From the NCBI RefSeq assembly GCF_001813295.1, contig NZ_KV812011.1, positions 26,952 through 90,951 on the forward strand: a DNA stretch of 64,000 bases, read 5' to 3'. Origin of the DNA: Streptococcus sp. HMSC072G04. Its GTDB lineage: Bacteria > Bacillota > Bacilli > Lactobacillales > Streptococcaceae. A program made the translations under genes and the position numbers. This document shows, one piece after another, positions 48,963 to 57,740 of this stretch. Under the pieces are notes generated by a model. It was given only the letters and a program-made list of their open reading frames with translations. It was not told the origin of the DNA and ran no database searches. The stretch's first letter is position 1; each line of letters starts with the position of its first letter.

Positions 48963-50265
48963 ACAAATGAATGCGCGTGAACAGATCGTTCGAGTGTTAG
49001 AAGAGGTTTTTGAACAGGGAGCTTATTCTAATATTGCTTTAAATCAAGCGCTGGAACATTCTCAACTTTCAGATAAAGATAGAAGCTTTGTTACGGAAGT
49101 TGTATACGGTACTGTAGCACGGAAGATAACACTCGAGTGGTATCTCGCCCACGTAATTGAAGACCGGACGAAATTAGATCCTTGGCTCTATTATCTTTTG
49201 ATGATGAGTTTGTATCAACTTGTCTATTTAGACCGCATTCCCGATCATGCCATCGTCAATGAAGCTGTCCGGATAGCAAAACGTCGTAAAGAAGGCAGTG
49301 AGAAGTTTGTCAATGCTATTCTTAGAAAGCTCCTCCGCGAGGGACTACCAGCTATTGATACGATCAAGCGAAAGAATAAACGTTATTCGGTAGAGTATTC
49401 CCTACCTGTATGGTTGGTCAAAGCATTGATCGAAGAATACGGTGAGGAACGTGCTTGCGCTATTTTTAAGAGTCTCTATCAGCGTAATAAATCCAGTATT
49501 CGTGTGATTGATCTAGACGAAAAAGAAGAGTTGGCTCAGCTACTCGAAGCAACCTCCTCTCTACTTGCTCCGTCCGCTCTCGTGAAAGAACAGGGACATT
49601 TTGCAGCGCATTCCTTGTTCAAAGAAGGGCGCATTACTATTCAAGACGAGTCCAGTCAATTGGTGGCACCGGCTTTGGATTTGCAAGGAGATGAGTGGGT
49701 TTTAGATGCCTGTGCGGCGCCAGGTGGAAAGACGACTCACCTGGCTTCTTATCTCACAACTGGGAAAGTCACAGCCTTGGATCTCTATGACCATAAGCTC
49801 AAATTGATTCAAGAAAATGCTAATCGGCTCCATGTTGCGGACAAAATTTTGACAAAGAAGTTAGATGCGACAAAAGTCTTTGAAACATTTGGGCCTGATG
49901 CTTTCGATAAAATTTTGGTGGATGCGCCTTGTTCAGGGATTGGTTTGATACGGAGAAAGCCTGATATCAAGTACAATAAAGAGAGTGCAGATTTTGTATC
50001 TTTACAAGCTATTCAATTGGCCATTCTGGATAGTGTTTGTCAAAGTGTGCGTAAAGGTGGTATAATAGTGTACAGTACGTGTACAATTATGGGTAAAGAG
50101 AATTTTGAAGTGGTGGACCAATTTTTGAAAAACCATCCAAATTTCGAACAAGTCCCATTGGATCACGAAAGAAAAGATATTCTTAAAAATGATTGTATCC
50201 TTATTACACCTGAATTATATGGAAGCGACGGCTTCTTTATCAGTCGTTTTAAGAGAATCTCATAA
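48952..50265 (+). CDS. rsmB: 16S rRNA (cytosine(967)-C5)-methyltransferase RsmB
   Basis: RNA m5C methyltransferase (Sun family), 437 residues. N-terminal NusB-like domain ([32 protein letters not shown]), SAM motif [17 protein letters not shown], catalytic Cys motifs [18 protein letters not shown] and [15 protein letters not shown]. Start chosen as TTG 48952, which has AGGAGA at 48941-48946 and gives the family length; ATG 48967 is an alternative. Confidence 0.95.
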   Translation: MEVKQMNAREQIVRVLEEVFEQGAYSNIALNQALEHSQLSDKDRSFVTEVVYGTVARKITLEWYLAHVIEDRTKLDPWLYYLLMMSLYQLVYLDRIPDHAIVNEAVRIAKRRKEGSEKFVNAILRKLLREGLPAIDTIKRKNKRYSVEYSLPVWLVKALIEEYGEERACAIFKSLYQRNKSSIRVIDLDEKEELAQLLEATSSLLAPSALVKEQGHFAAHSLFKEGRITIQDESSQLVAPALDLQGDEWVLDACAAPGGKTTHLASYLTTGKVTALDLYDHKLKLIQENANRLHVADKILTKKLDATKVFETFGPDAFDKILVDAPCSGIGLIRRKPDIKYNKESADFVSLQAIQLAILDSVCQSVRKGGIIVYSTCTIMGKENFEVVDQFLKNHPNFEQVPLDHERKDILKNDCILITPELYGSDGFFISRFKRIS

Positions 50266-50286
50266 TATCAGGAGGAAACTGACAGT

Positions 50287-51027
50287 ATGGATATGACGAT
50301 CTTAACCGATGTAGGTCAAAGACGGACAAATAACCAAGACTATGCAAATCAATATAAAAACAAGGCAGGAAAACCGATGGTTTTACTTGCTGATGGTATG
50401 GGAGGACACCGTGCCGGAAATATTGCTAGTGAAATGGCAGTCACAGACCTAGGTGCGGCTTGGGTTTCTTCTGAGATCGAGACGGTTAATCAAGTACGGG
50501 AATGGTTTGCAGAACATTTAGAAACTGTGAATCGTCGGATCCATTTAGCTGGGCAAGATGATGAGCACAAAGGAATGGGAACGACACTGGAAGCTTTGGC
50601 TTTTGTAGAAGGACAAGTGATTTATGCCCATGTTGGAGATTCGCGGATTGGCCTCATTCGTCAGGGCGAATACCAGCAGTTGACCAGTGATCATTCTCTT
50701 GTAAATGCTCTTTTGCGAGCAGGTCAAATCACAGAGGAAGAAGCAGCCCATCATCCTCAACGTAACATCATCACTCAGTCCATTGGCCAAAAAGATGAGT
50801 TGGAGCCGGATTATGGTTTGGTGACGGTTGAAGCAGATGATTATATTTTGATCAATAGTGACGGTTTAACCAATATGATTGGCCCAGATGAAATCAGAGA
50901 TATTGTCTTGAGTGATGTTTCACTGGAAGAAAAAGCTCAAACCTTGATTCGTTTTGCCAATAATGCTGGAGGCTTGGATAATATCACTGTTGTACTGCTC
51001 CACTTTACTGAGGAGGACGCAGCATGA
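50287..51027 (+). CDS. phpP: PP2C-type protein phosphatase PhpP (Stp1)
   Basis: Metal-dependent Ser/Thr phosphatase that reverses StkP phosphorylation. 246 residues. Metal-binding motifs: [52 protein letters not shown] and [17 protein letters not shown] ribosome binding site. Overlaps stkP by 4 bases (ATGA), tying production of phosphatase and kinase together. Confidence 0.96.
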   Translation: MDMTILTDVGQRRTNNQDYANQYKNKAGKPMVLLADGMGGHRAGNIASEMAVTDLGAAWVSSEIETVNQVREWFAEHLETVNRRIHLAGQDDEHKGMGTTLEALAFVEGQVIYAHVGDSRIGLIRQGEYQQLTSDHSLVNALLRAGQITEEEAAHHPQRNIITQSIGQKDELEPDYGLVTVEADDYILINSDGLTNMIGPDEIRDIVLSDVSLEEKAQTLIRFANNAGGLDNITVVLLHFTEEDAA

Positions 51028-52895
51028 TTCAAATCGGCAAAATTTTTGCCGGGCGATATAAAATCATCCAACAAATTGGACGCGGCGGGATGGCAGATGT
51101 TTATCTTGCGCGTGATTTGATTTTAGATGGGGAAGAAGTTGCAGTCAAGGTACTGCGTACGAATTACCAGACGGATCCCATTGCGGTTGCGCGTTTTCAG
51201 CGTGAAGCAAAGGCGATGGCAGAGCTGGACCATCCAAATATCGTTCGGATTACAGACATTGGCGAAGAAGAAGGACAACAATACCTTGCAATGGAATATG
51301 TTGCAGGTTTAGACTTGAAACGCTATATCAAAGAAAATGCTCCTTTATCAAATGAAGAAGCTGTTCGTTTGATGGGGCAGATCCTTCTAGCTATGCGTCT
51401 TGCCCATACGTGTGGCATTATCCATAGAGATTTAAAACCACAGAATGTCCTCTTGACACCAGATGGAACAGCAAAAGTTTCAGACTTTGGGATTGCAGTG
51501 GCCTTCGCAGAGACTAGCTTGACCCAGACCAACTCGATGTTGGGGTCGGTTCATTATTTGTCCCCTGAGCAGGCGCGTGGATCAAAAGCTACGGTGCAAA
51601 GTGACATCTACGCGATGGGGATTATTTTCTATGAGATGTTGACAGGACACATTCCTTATGATGGAGATAGTGCAGTTACAATCGCTTTGCAGCATTTTCA
51701 AAAGCCACTCCCATCTATTCGGGAAGAGAATAAGAATGTTCCACAAGCTTTAGAAAATGTGGTGATCAAAGCGACAGCTAAAAAACTGACGGATCGCTAT
51801 AAATCAGTGGCAGAGATGTATGTGGACCTTTCAAGTTGCTTGTCCTACGAGAGAAGAAATGAGAAAAAACTGATTTTTGAAGATCAATCGAAAGCTGATA
51901 CAAAGACTCTTCCAAAAGTGAGTCCAACTCCAAAGACGGCTCCTGTTCCAATCTCTGAGGTACGCAGTGAAATCAGTTCGGTAGATCCTAATCGACCATT
52001 ATCTGACCAGCAGACAATGGCACCAAGTAAAAAGCCAAGAAGACGCTTGCGGGCGCGCTACAAGGTCTTGTTTGTTGCCATTGCCCTAGTTCTTGCAGCC
52101 TTTACTTTCTTGTTGTATATGAGCCCAGCCAATAAAACAGTTCCAGATGTTTCCGGCAAAACCATTGCCGAAGCTAGAGCGGTTATTGAGGGACAAGACC
52201 TTCAAGTCGGTGAAGAGAAAGAAGAGTACAGTGATTCGGTTGCAGAAGGCTACGTCATTCGGACCAATCCAAATGCAGGTGCTCAAAAGAAAGAACAAAG
52301 TCGCATTGATTTGATTGTTTCAAAAGGTCCAAATAGTTTTGAAATGCCAAACTATGTAGGAGAAACACGAGCTAAAGCAGAGGAAGATCTGAAAAATACT
52401 TATAAAGTATCAAGCAAAATGATCACGATTGAAGAAGTTGAGACCTTCGATTATGCTGCAGGGACAGTTCTTGAACAAACCCCAGCTCCAGGAGAGCAAT
52501 ATTCTCTGAATTCAAAAACCAAGATTGTTTTGAAAGTAGCGAAAGAAACGACTTCAATTGAAATGCCAAACTATGTTGGATCAACTTATGATTTTGCTAG
52601 AAGTAATTTGATTGAGATCTATGGTATTAAAGAAGCCAATATCGAATTAAGAAAAACGGAACATCTCCCTGATGGGGTAGTTGTTTCTGCCGGTCAAATT
52701 GTCAGTCAAACTCCAGAAGTTTCGAGTACGGTGGATATTAACCGAACACGAATTGTTTTGACTGTATATGAGCCTAAAGTGACGGCTTCTTCAAGTACGA
52801 AAGCCTCATCCAGTTCAGATGCATCTAGTTCATCCTCTGCTGAACGATCAGATACAGAAAGCTCCAGCAGTAGTGCAACTGGTGGAGATTCATAA
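51024..52895 (+). CDS. stkP: Serine/threonine kinase StkP (PknB-type) with three PASTA domains
   Basis: Membrane kinase coordinating division and wall synthesis; substrates in relatives include MapZ and DivIVA. 623 residues. Kinase domain: [20 protein letters not shown] lysine, [14 protein letters not shown] and activation segment [18 protein letters not shown]. Basic juxtamembrane region, helix about 347-367, then only three PASTA domains (about 369-437, 438-510, 511-582) with repeated MPNYVG, and a Ser-rich tail (about 585-623). Pneumococcal StkP has four PASTA domains and ends without such a tail. Last gene of the operon. Confidence 0.95.
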   Translation: MIQIGKIFAGRYKIIQQIGRGGMADVYLARDLILDGEEVAVKVLRTNYQTDPIAVARFQREAKAMAELDHPNIVRITDIGEEEGQQYLAMEYVAGLDLKRYIKENAPLSNEEAVRLMGQILLAMRLAHTCGIIHRDLKPQNVLLTPDGTAKVSDFGIAVAFAETSLTQTNSMLGSVHYLSPEQARGSKATVQSDIYAMGIIFYEMLTGHIPYDGDSAVTIALQHFQKPLPSIREENKNVPQALENVVIKATAKKLTDRYKSVAEMYVDLSSCLSYERRNEKKLIFEDQSKADTKTLPKVSPTPKTAPVPISEVRSEISSVDPNRPLSDQQTMAPSKKPRRRLRARYKVLFVAIALVLAAFTFLLYMSPANKTVPDVSGKTIAEARAVIEGQDLQVGEEKEEYSDSVAEGYVIRTNPNAGAQKKEQSRIDLIVSKGPNSFEMPNYVGETRAKAEEDLKNTYKVSSKMITIEEVETFDYAAGTVLEQTPAPGEQYSLNSKTKIVLKVAKETTSIEMPNYVGSTYDFARSNLIEIYGIKEANIELRKTEHLPDGVVVSAGQIVSQTPEVSSTVDINRTRIVLTVYEPKVTASSSTKASSSSDASSSSSAERSDTESSSSSATGGDS

Positions 52896-52903
52896 ATCAG
52901 TCT

Positions 52904-52934
52904 AAGACTCAGATGAATTTCTGAGTCTTTTTGT
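52904..52934 (+). terminator. Terminator after stkP
   Basis: AAGACTCAGA / TCTGAGTCTT followed by TTT. Confidence 0.85.
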
Positions 52935-53135
52935 ATTTTTTTGTTGCTATGTCGTGATTTTTTTATTTCCCTGTAGAGGGAAAAACTTTGAGGTCGCTTC
53001 AAGAAACTATTTTTCTACAGATGAATAGATTATGTGAGCTCCTTAACAAACAAGGGGTTTCAAGTCCGGTAAAATAAAATAGTCAATTAAACATAAGGTA
53101 ATTTGAAGTTGAAAATAGATTGAATATCAAATTAT

Positions 53136-53165
53136 TTGCCTTTGTTTTAGCCCACATGCTATAAT
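53136..53165 (+). promoter_or_regulatory. Promoter of the Tyr-rich surface protein gene
   Basis: TTGCCT (53136-53141), 18 bp, TATAAT (53160-53165), extended TGC. Predicted start near 53172 gives a leader of about 210 bases. From the stkP terminator to this promoter (52935-53135) I see only a small TTTCCCTG-TAG-AGGGAAA hairpin. Confidence 0.6.
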
Positions 53166-53171
53166 CTGCGT

Positions 53172-53383
53172 GAAAGGAGATCAAAGAGTAAAAATGTCGT
53201 TCAGACCTGCTTTGATAGGAAATTGGTAAACGAATAGATTTTTTTCTACTAGTTGAATAGGCCTTGACAACTGGTGGAGATAAATATCGTGAACTAAGAA
53301 ACAGGGAGGTAGAATGACTTTTGAAATATGTGCACATAGTTGATGTATCTTTCGCCTATACTTTCCCAATGGAGATTATTTAA
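53172..53383 (+). promoter_or_regulatory. Long leader with two mini-ORFs
   Basis: Two short ORFs have good ribosome binding sites: AAAGGAG then ATG at 53194 (MSFRPALIGNW, 11 codons), and GGGAGG then ATG at 53314 (MTFEICAHS, 9 codons). They may be leader peptides or decayed remnants of a small gene. Confidence 0.4.
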
Positions 53384-55183
53384 ATGGACAGAAAATATAG
53401 AGTGGTTAGTCGAGCAATCTTAGCAACAGCTATGATTGTCCCGGTATTTATAGCAACAAAAGTAGCTGCAGAAAATAGAGGATGGAATACCTCCCCTTAT
53501 CGTTCAAACTATTATAACTATGGTTACAATAATTGGAACGGTTATAATGGCTATAATTCATGGACCTATAGTTATGGCTATGGATATCCAAATTGGAACT
53601 ATTATTATGGCTATAACTATGGTTATCCTAGCTGGAATAATTATTATGGCTATAATGGTTGGAACTATGGTTATTCCTTAGAAAATGATGAAAACTACAT
53701 TTATTGGAATGGCAATCATTATTATCGGATGAGTGATGGGACTTACCGGATCTACCGCAATGGTGAGTGGAAGCCTTTAACTAATCGGAATAACTCTACT
53801 AATAACCTTGCCAATGACCCTCATTATGTATATGAAAATGGCTACCATTATTATGTATTAGATAATGGGGATTATTACTACTATAAAAATGGTAAATGGG
53901 TATTTGTGAAGAATTCGACGGAAAATCCTGATACTCCAGATCCAACTCCAACACCGACTCCGGATCCAACTCCAACACCCGACGAGCCAGATCCAAGCGA
54001 TAAACCCGATCAACCAGTCAACCCATCAGAACCATCTACACCAGAAGATCACGGGAACTTGATCTTCCCAGAAAATCCTCCATTTGTAGGAGCAGATGGA
54101 GAGTTTGATCCTTTCGCACCAACCCCAGAAAATCCAAGTGAACCAAAACCAGAAGAACCGGTGCAACCTGAAGTGCCTGGAAATGATGGTTTGGTATCAA
54201 CAGATCAGCCTAGTGAAAACCAAATTCCTCCATACGTTGAGACACCAGCAGAAGGATTAGAACATCTTCCATGGGCTCCAAATGGACGAGCACCAAAGAT
54301 AGTCTATCCTCCTGGCAAACCTGGATCAGCAGCTTTGCGTCGAGATAAGAACTACTACTTTGACGGGTCGACTCACTATTACTACGTTCCTTCTGATACG
54401 GAAGCAACTGGTTACTCTGCTTATTGGAAATGGAATGGAGATAAATGGAAACTTTATGGAATGACAGATCCGAAAGATCCTGAAATCGATCCAAAATTCC
54501 ACGAAGATGCCAAAGATGATGAATATGCCTATAGCGATCGAGACTCAAGCGTGAAGCTCTACTCTACAAACCTTGTAGAAACAGCTAAAGCAGGTCAAGC
54601 TCTTCCATTTAAGAATGTGGATGAATTTAAGGACTATGTCATTAAGAAAATGAATCCTAAATTTATTGACAATGCTGGCTGGGATGCCAAAGTAGAATGG
54701 GAAATCGAGGACCCAGAACTCTTTGAGCAATCTAAAGAAAACCCATGGGCTAAAGACTATGTTTTAATCGCTAACTTGAAGAGTGGAGTAGATGACAAGA
54801 ACTACAAAGATGTTGAGTTTGGCTATGTGAAATTCGTTTATCGTGTAGAAGCAACAGACAATACAAACTATATCGAGTTAGATAAAGCGAAAGAAGCATT
54901 TGCTAAGATTAACGAATTGCGAAAAGCACAAGGCTTAAAAGAATTGACTTGGTCAGATGATGTCTACAACTCACGTGCCTTACCAAAAGCCCATACTATT
55001 TCACGTCAGTACGATAGCACAGGTTTTGTAGCTCGCCGTGAAGACAATGCAACAACAGTCGCAACGAAATGGTATAACAGTGGATTGAGAGAATTAATGC
55101 TCGATCCAAATGCCACAGAAGGTGCGGTAGCAGCAGTCATCAATGGCGACGGTAACTATTACTGGGCATTCATGTATAAATAA
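53384..55183 (+). CDS. Secreted Tyr/Trp/Asn/Gly-rich protein with CAP-like C-terminus
   Basis: 599-residue exported protein, not matched to a named gene. Signal peptide about 1-29 (AILATAMIVPVFIATKVAA). Residues 39-97 are prion-like: 22 Tyr and 5 Trp in 59, mostly with Asn and Gly (YYGYNYGYPSW). Three similar modules of about 30 residues follow: 104-132 and 147-175 (pattern YxYxNGxHYYxxxDGxYxYYxNGxW) and 323-360. Between them is a Pro/Thr/Glu linker (178-320). The end (about 497-599: AKINELRKAQGLKELTWSDDVYNSRA... WAFMYK) resembles a degenerate CAP/SCP domain. No LPXTG or membrane helix, so secreted or held non-covalently. Located between stkP and liaFSR. Confidence 0.75.
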   Translation: MDRKYRVVSRAILATAMIVPVFIATKVAAENRGWNTSPYRSNYYNYGYNNWNGYNGYNSWTYSYGYGYPNWNYYYGYNYGYPSWNNYYGYNGWNYGYSLENDENYIYWNGNHYYRMSDGTYRIYRNGEWKPLTNRNNSTNNLANDPHYVYENGYHYYVLDNGDYYYYKNGKWVFVKNSTENPDTPDPTPTPTPDPTPTPDEPDPSDKPDQPVNPSEPSTPEDHGNLIFPENPPFVGADGEFDPFAPTPENPSEPKPEEPVQPEVPGNDGLVSTDQPSENQIPPYVETPAEGLEHLPWAPNGRAPKIVYPPGKPGSAALRRDKNYYFDGSTHYYYVPSDTEATGYSAYWKWNGDKWKLYGMTDPKDPEIDPKFHEDAKDDEYAYSDRDSSVKLYSTNLVETAKAGQALPFKNVDEFKDYVIKKMNPKFIDNAGWDAKVEWEIEDPELFEQSKENPWAKDYVLIANLKSGVDDKNYKDVEFGYVKFVYRVEATDNTNYIELDKAKEAFAKINELRKAQGLKELTWSDDVYNSRALPKAHTISRQYDSTGFVARREDNATTVATKWYNSGLRELMLDPNATEGAVAAVINGDGNYYWAFMYK

Positions 55184-55244
55184 TGCCTCTAGACAACCGT
55201 TATCGGAAAGAACTTATTTAATAACAATTCATTCCGATACCAAG

Positions 55245-55281
55245 GACACCCAAAGGATTTCTATCTTTTGGGTGTTTTTTT
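55245..55281 (+). terminator. Terminator after the Tyr-rich protein gene
   Basis: ACACCCAAA / TTTGGGTGT with T-run; preceded by a TATCGGAA/TTCCGATA stem. Confidence 0.85.
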
Positions 55282-55332
55282 GCTCTTCGTATTATCCAAC
55301 CACAGACGGAAGTCAAATGAGGAAAAATTTGA

Positions 55333-55338
55333 TAAAAT
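55333..55338 (+). promoter_or_regulatory. Extended -10 of liaFSR
   Basis: TGA-TAAAAT, 20 bp before liaF; no clear -35. A LiaR operator was not identified. Confidence 0.45.
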
Positions 55339-55358
55339 AGGAAAAGATGAGGTAGACT

Positions 55359-56054
55359 ATGTGGAAAATACAAATTTTTATTTTCGTTGAAGCCGTTTTG
55401 TTAACATTAGCAGCGATCACCATTTTATCAATCGATTTTTCCAGATTTGTTGTCTTGATGGTTCTCTTTTTGCTCCTTTTGTATTACTATTTTGGCAAAC
55501 AAAAAGCGAATTTTCTATTAATCGCGCTGAGTGTGCTCTTGTTTTTTATCGTGATGCTGAATCCTTTTGTGATTGCAGCCATTTTATTTGCGGTGGTTTA
55601 TGGTTTATTGATCGCCTACCCTTATATGTATAAGGAAAATGAAGCAGTTGTGTTTGATGTTGAAGAGGATACGAAAATTCGTCAGGAAAAAACTCGATGG
55701 ATTGGTGATTTACAACATTTTTCAAAGCAAAGTCGAGGGTATCGAGATCTGAATGTGATCCGAGTTTTTGGGAATGACACCCTCCATTTAGAGGAGGTAG
55801 CCATTTGCAATTGGGACAATGTAGTGATCATTCGGAAAGGGTTTGGAAATACAAAAATTATCTTACCGATTGATTTGGAATTGCATTTACAAATTAACAC
55901 CCTGTATGGAGATCTGAAGTTCTTGGATCTTCCTGTCCGTAAAATGAGGAATGAAACCATAGACATTGAAACGGCACATTATCGGAGATCGCACCGTTCT
56001 ATAAAAATTGTGTTAGTTGGTATTGTTGGGGATGTTGAGGTGATTCGCGCATGA
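55359..56054 (+). CDS. liaF: Envelope stress regulator LiaF
   Basis: Membrane inhibitor of the LiaS kinase in the cell-envelope response to wall antibiotics and cationic peptides. 231 residues: four hydrophobic segments in the first 95 residues, then a soluble beta-rich domain (RWIGDLQHF, NTLYGDLKFLDLPVR, GIVGDVEVIRA) of the LiaF-C/DUF2154 type. Good GAGG ribosome binding site; overlaps liaS by 4 bases. Order and overlap with liaS-liaR make the identification secure. Confidence 0.93.
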   Translation: MWKIQIFIFVEAVLLTLAAITILSIDFSRFVVLMVLFLLLLYYYFGKQKANFLLIALSVLLFFIVMLNPFVIAAILFAVVYGLLIAYPYMYKENEAVVFDVEEDTKIRQEKTRWIGDLQHFSKQSRGYRDLNVIRVFGNDTLHLEEVAICNWDNVVIIRKGFGNTKIILPIDLELHLQINTLYGDLKFLDLPVRKMRNETIDIETAHYRRSHRSIKIVLVGIVGDVEVIRA

Positions 56055-57067
56055 AGAAATTAGACTATCTCCTATTGTATTTCTATTCCCTAATGGTGGT
56101 TGCGGTCATTTGTCATACCATTTTCCATTTTGTTGGTTTTCAGTGGGGCAAACTTCTTTCAGATCTTTCCTTGCTTCAGTCATTCCTATTTTTGGTTTTT
56201 AGTCTGACGCTTGCATTGACGGCTTTGGTTGTCTTAATTATTAAAATCACGCAATTTGTAACGGTTCATGCAGTACAACAAAAGGTAGAATCTATCCTGA
56301 CTGCTTCACAGCGAAAAGAAATTGCCCCCAAAGAATTGAATCAACAGTTAGATTTATTGGACAGCAAATTGCTTCGACTAGAAGAAAATTTACAAAAAAG
56401 TGAAAATCGTGTGATGCGAAATGAGGAAGAAATTGTGGAAATCGAGCGTAAGAGAATTGCGCGTGATCTACATGACACGGTTAGTCAAGAATTGTTTGCA
56501 GCCAATATGATTTTATCTGGAGTGGCAACACAGGCCCTTGAGTTAGAGAAAAGTCAGATCCAGCAGCAACTAAATGGTGTGTCAGATATTCTAGGTACAG
56601 CCCAAAATGATTTACGCGTCTTGCTCCTACATCTTCGTCCTACAGAATTGGAAGGAAAAAGTTTGGTAGAAGGTATGGAGATGATTTTTAGAGAATTGAA
56701 GGAAAAGAGTAACCTAACAGTTGTCTTCCATCATAATGACGTGAGCATTCCAAAAGAAATGGAAGAACATCTATTTCGAATCGTCCAAGAAATTGTCAGC
56801 AATACCTTGAAACACGCTAGAGCTCAACAAATGGATGTCTTTTTGCATCAGGAAGGAAAACAACTTCATTTACGGATGGTAGATGATGGAATCGGCTTTG
56901 AGCAGGAAAAATTGGAACGATTGAGTTATGGGTTGAAAAATATTCAAGAACGTGTAGAAGACATGGCGGGAACCATTAAAATAAGAACGAGTCCTCAAAA
57001 GGGAGTGGCTGTAGATATTCGCGTTCCCCTCCTTGTAAAAGAGAAAAATGAAAAGGAAACTGTATGA
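56051..57067 (+). CDS. liaS: Envelope stress sensor histidine kinase LiaS
   Basis: NarL-type (HisKA_3) kinase, 338 residues. Two membrane helices (about 7-27 and 46-70) with a very short outside loop, so it senses within the membrane together with LiaF. Coiled linker, then phosphoacceptor H141 in IARDLHDTVSQELFAAN, and ATPase domain with the N-box EIVSNTLKHARA, DDGIGF and YGLKNIQERV. Coupled to both neighbours by 4-base overlaps. Confidence 0.94.
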   Translation: MKKLDYLLLYFYSLMVVAVICHTIFHFVGFQWGKLLSDLSLLQSFLFLVFSLTLALTALVVLIIKITQFVTVHAVQQKVESILTASQRKEIAPKELNQQLDLLDSKLLRLEENLQKSENRVMRNEEEIVEIERKRIARDLHDTVSQELFAANMILSGVATQALELEKSQIQQQLNGVSDILGTAQNDLRVLLLHLRPTELEGKSLVEGMEMIFRELKEKSNLTVVFHHNDVSIPKEMEEHLFRIVQEIVSNTLKHARAQQMDVFLHQEGKQLHLRMVDDGIGFEQEKLERLSYGLKNIQERVEDMAGTIKIRTSPQKGVAVDIRVPLLVKEKNEKETV

Positions 57068-57696
57068 AAGTATTATTAGTAGACGACCATGAAATGGTCC
57101 GATTGGGATTGAAAAGCTTTTTGTCCATGCAAACCGATATTGAGCAAGTCTTAGAGGCGAAAAATGGGCATGAAGGGGTGGAGTTGGCGCTGAAAGAAAG
57201 ACCAGACGTCATCATCATGGATATTGTGATGCCAGAGCTAAATGGAATCGATGCGACTCTAGCCATCCTAAAAGAGTGGCCGGAAGCTAAAATTGTCATT
57301 TTGACGTCTTATTTAGATAACGAAAAGATTTACCCTGTCTTAGATGCCGGTGCAAAAGGGTATATTTTAAAGACCTCGTCAGCAACTGAGATCTTACAGG
57401 CTGTCAGAAAGGTTGCAAAGGGAGAATTTGCCATTGAGACAGAAGTTAGTCAAAAAGTTGAGTCACGAAAGAACCATGCTGAGTTGCATGATGATTTGAC
57501 AGCTAGAGAACGAGATATTCTGGCTCTATTAACAAAAGGATATGAAAATCAACGAATAGCAGATGAACTCTTCATTTCTTTAAAAACAGTGAAGACCCAT
57601 GTCTCCAACATCTTATCGAAATTAGAAGTCAGTGATCGGACGCAAGCAGTCGTCTATGCCTTCCGACACCATCTGGTGAATCAAGAAGATTTTTAA
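57064..57696 (+). CDS. liaR: Envelope stress response regulator LiaR
   Basis: NarL/FixJ response regulator, 210 residues. Receiver domain with acidic VDDHEM, phosphoacceptor D53 in IIMDIVMPELNGIDA, and Lys in ILKTSSATE; C-terminal LuxR-type HTH (LTARERDILALLTKGYENQRIADELFISLKTVKTHVSNILSKL). Phosphorylated by LiaS. Last gene of liaFSR. Confidence 0.95.
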   Translation: MKVLLVDDHEMVRLGLKSFLSMQTDIEQVLEAKNGHEGVELALKERPDVIIMDIVMPELNGIDATLAILKEWPEAKIVILTSYLDNEKIYPVLDAGAKGYILKTSSATEILQAVRKVAKGEFAIETEVSQKVESRKNHAELHDDLTARERDILALLTKGYENQRIADELFISLKTVKTHVSNILSKLEVSDRTQAVVYAFRHHLVNQEDF

Positions 57697-57708
57697 AAGG
57701 AAACATGC

Positions 57709-57714
57709 TATAAT
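57709..57714 (+). promoter_or_regulatory. Extended -10 upstream of the HAD-cyclophilin gene
   Basis: TGC-TATAAT within an inverted repeat CATGCT/AGCATG; the -35 is weak. Confidence 0.5.
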
Positions 57715-57740
57715 AGAGCATGATCATAAGGGGGAGACAA

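Noticed and set aside
55300..55330. LiaR operator in CAGACGGAAGTC upstream of liaF
   Set aside because: The half-sites do not match the LiaR motif arrangement I know; too short to support.
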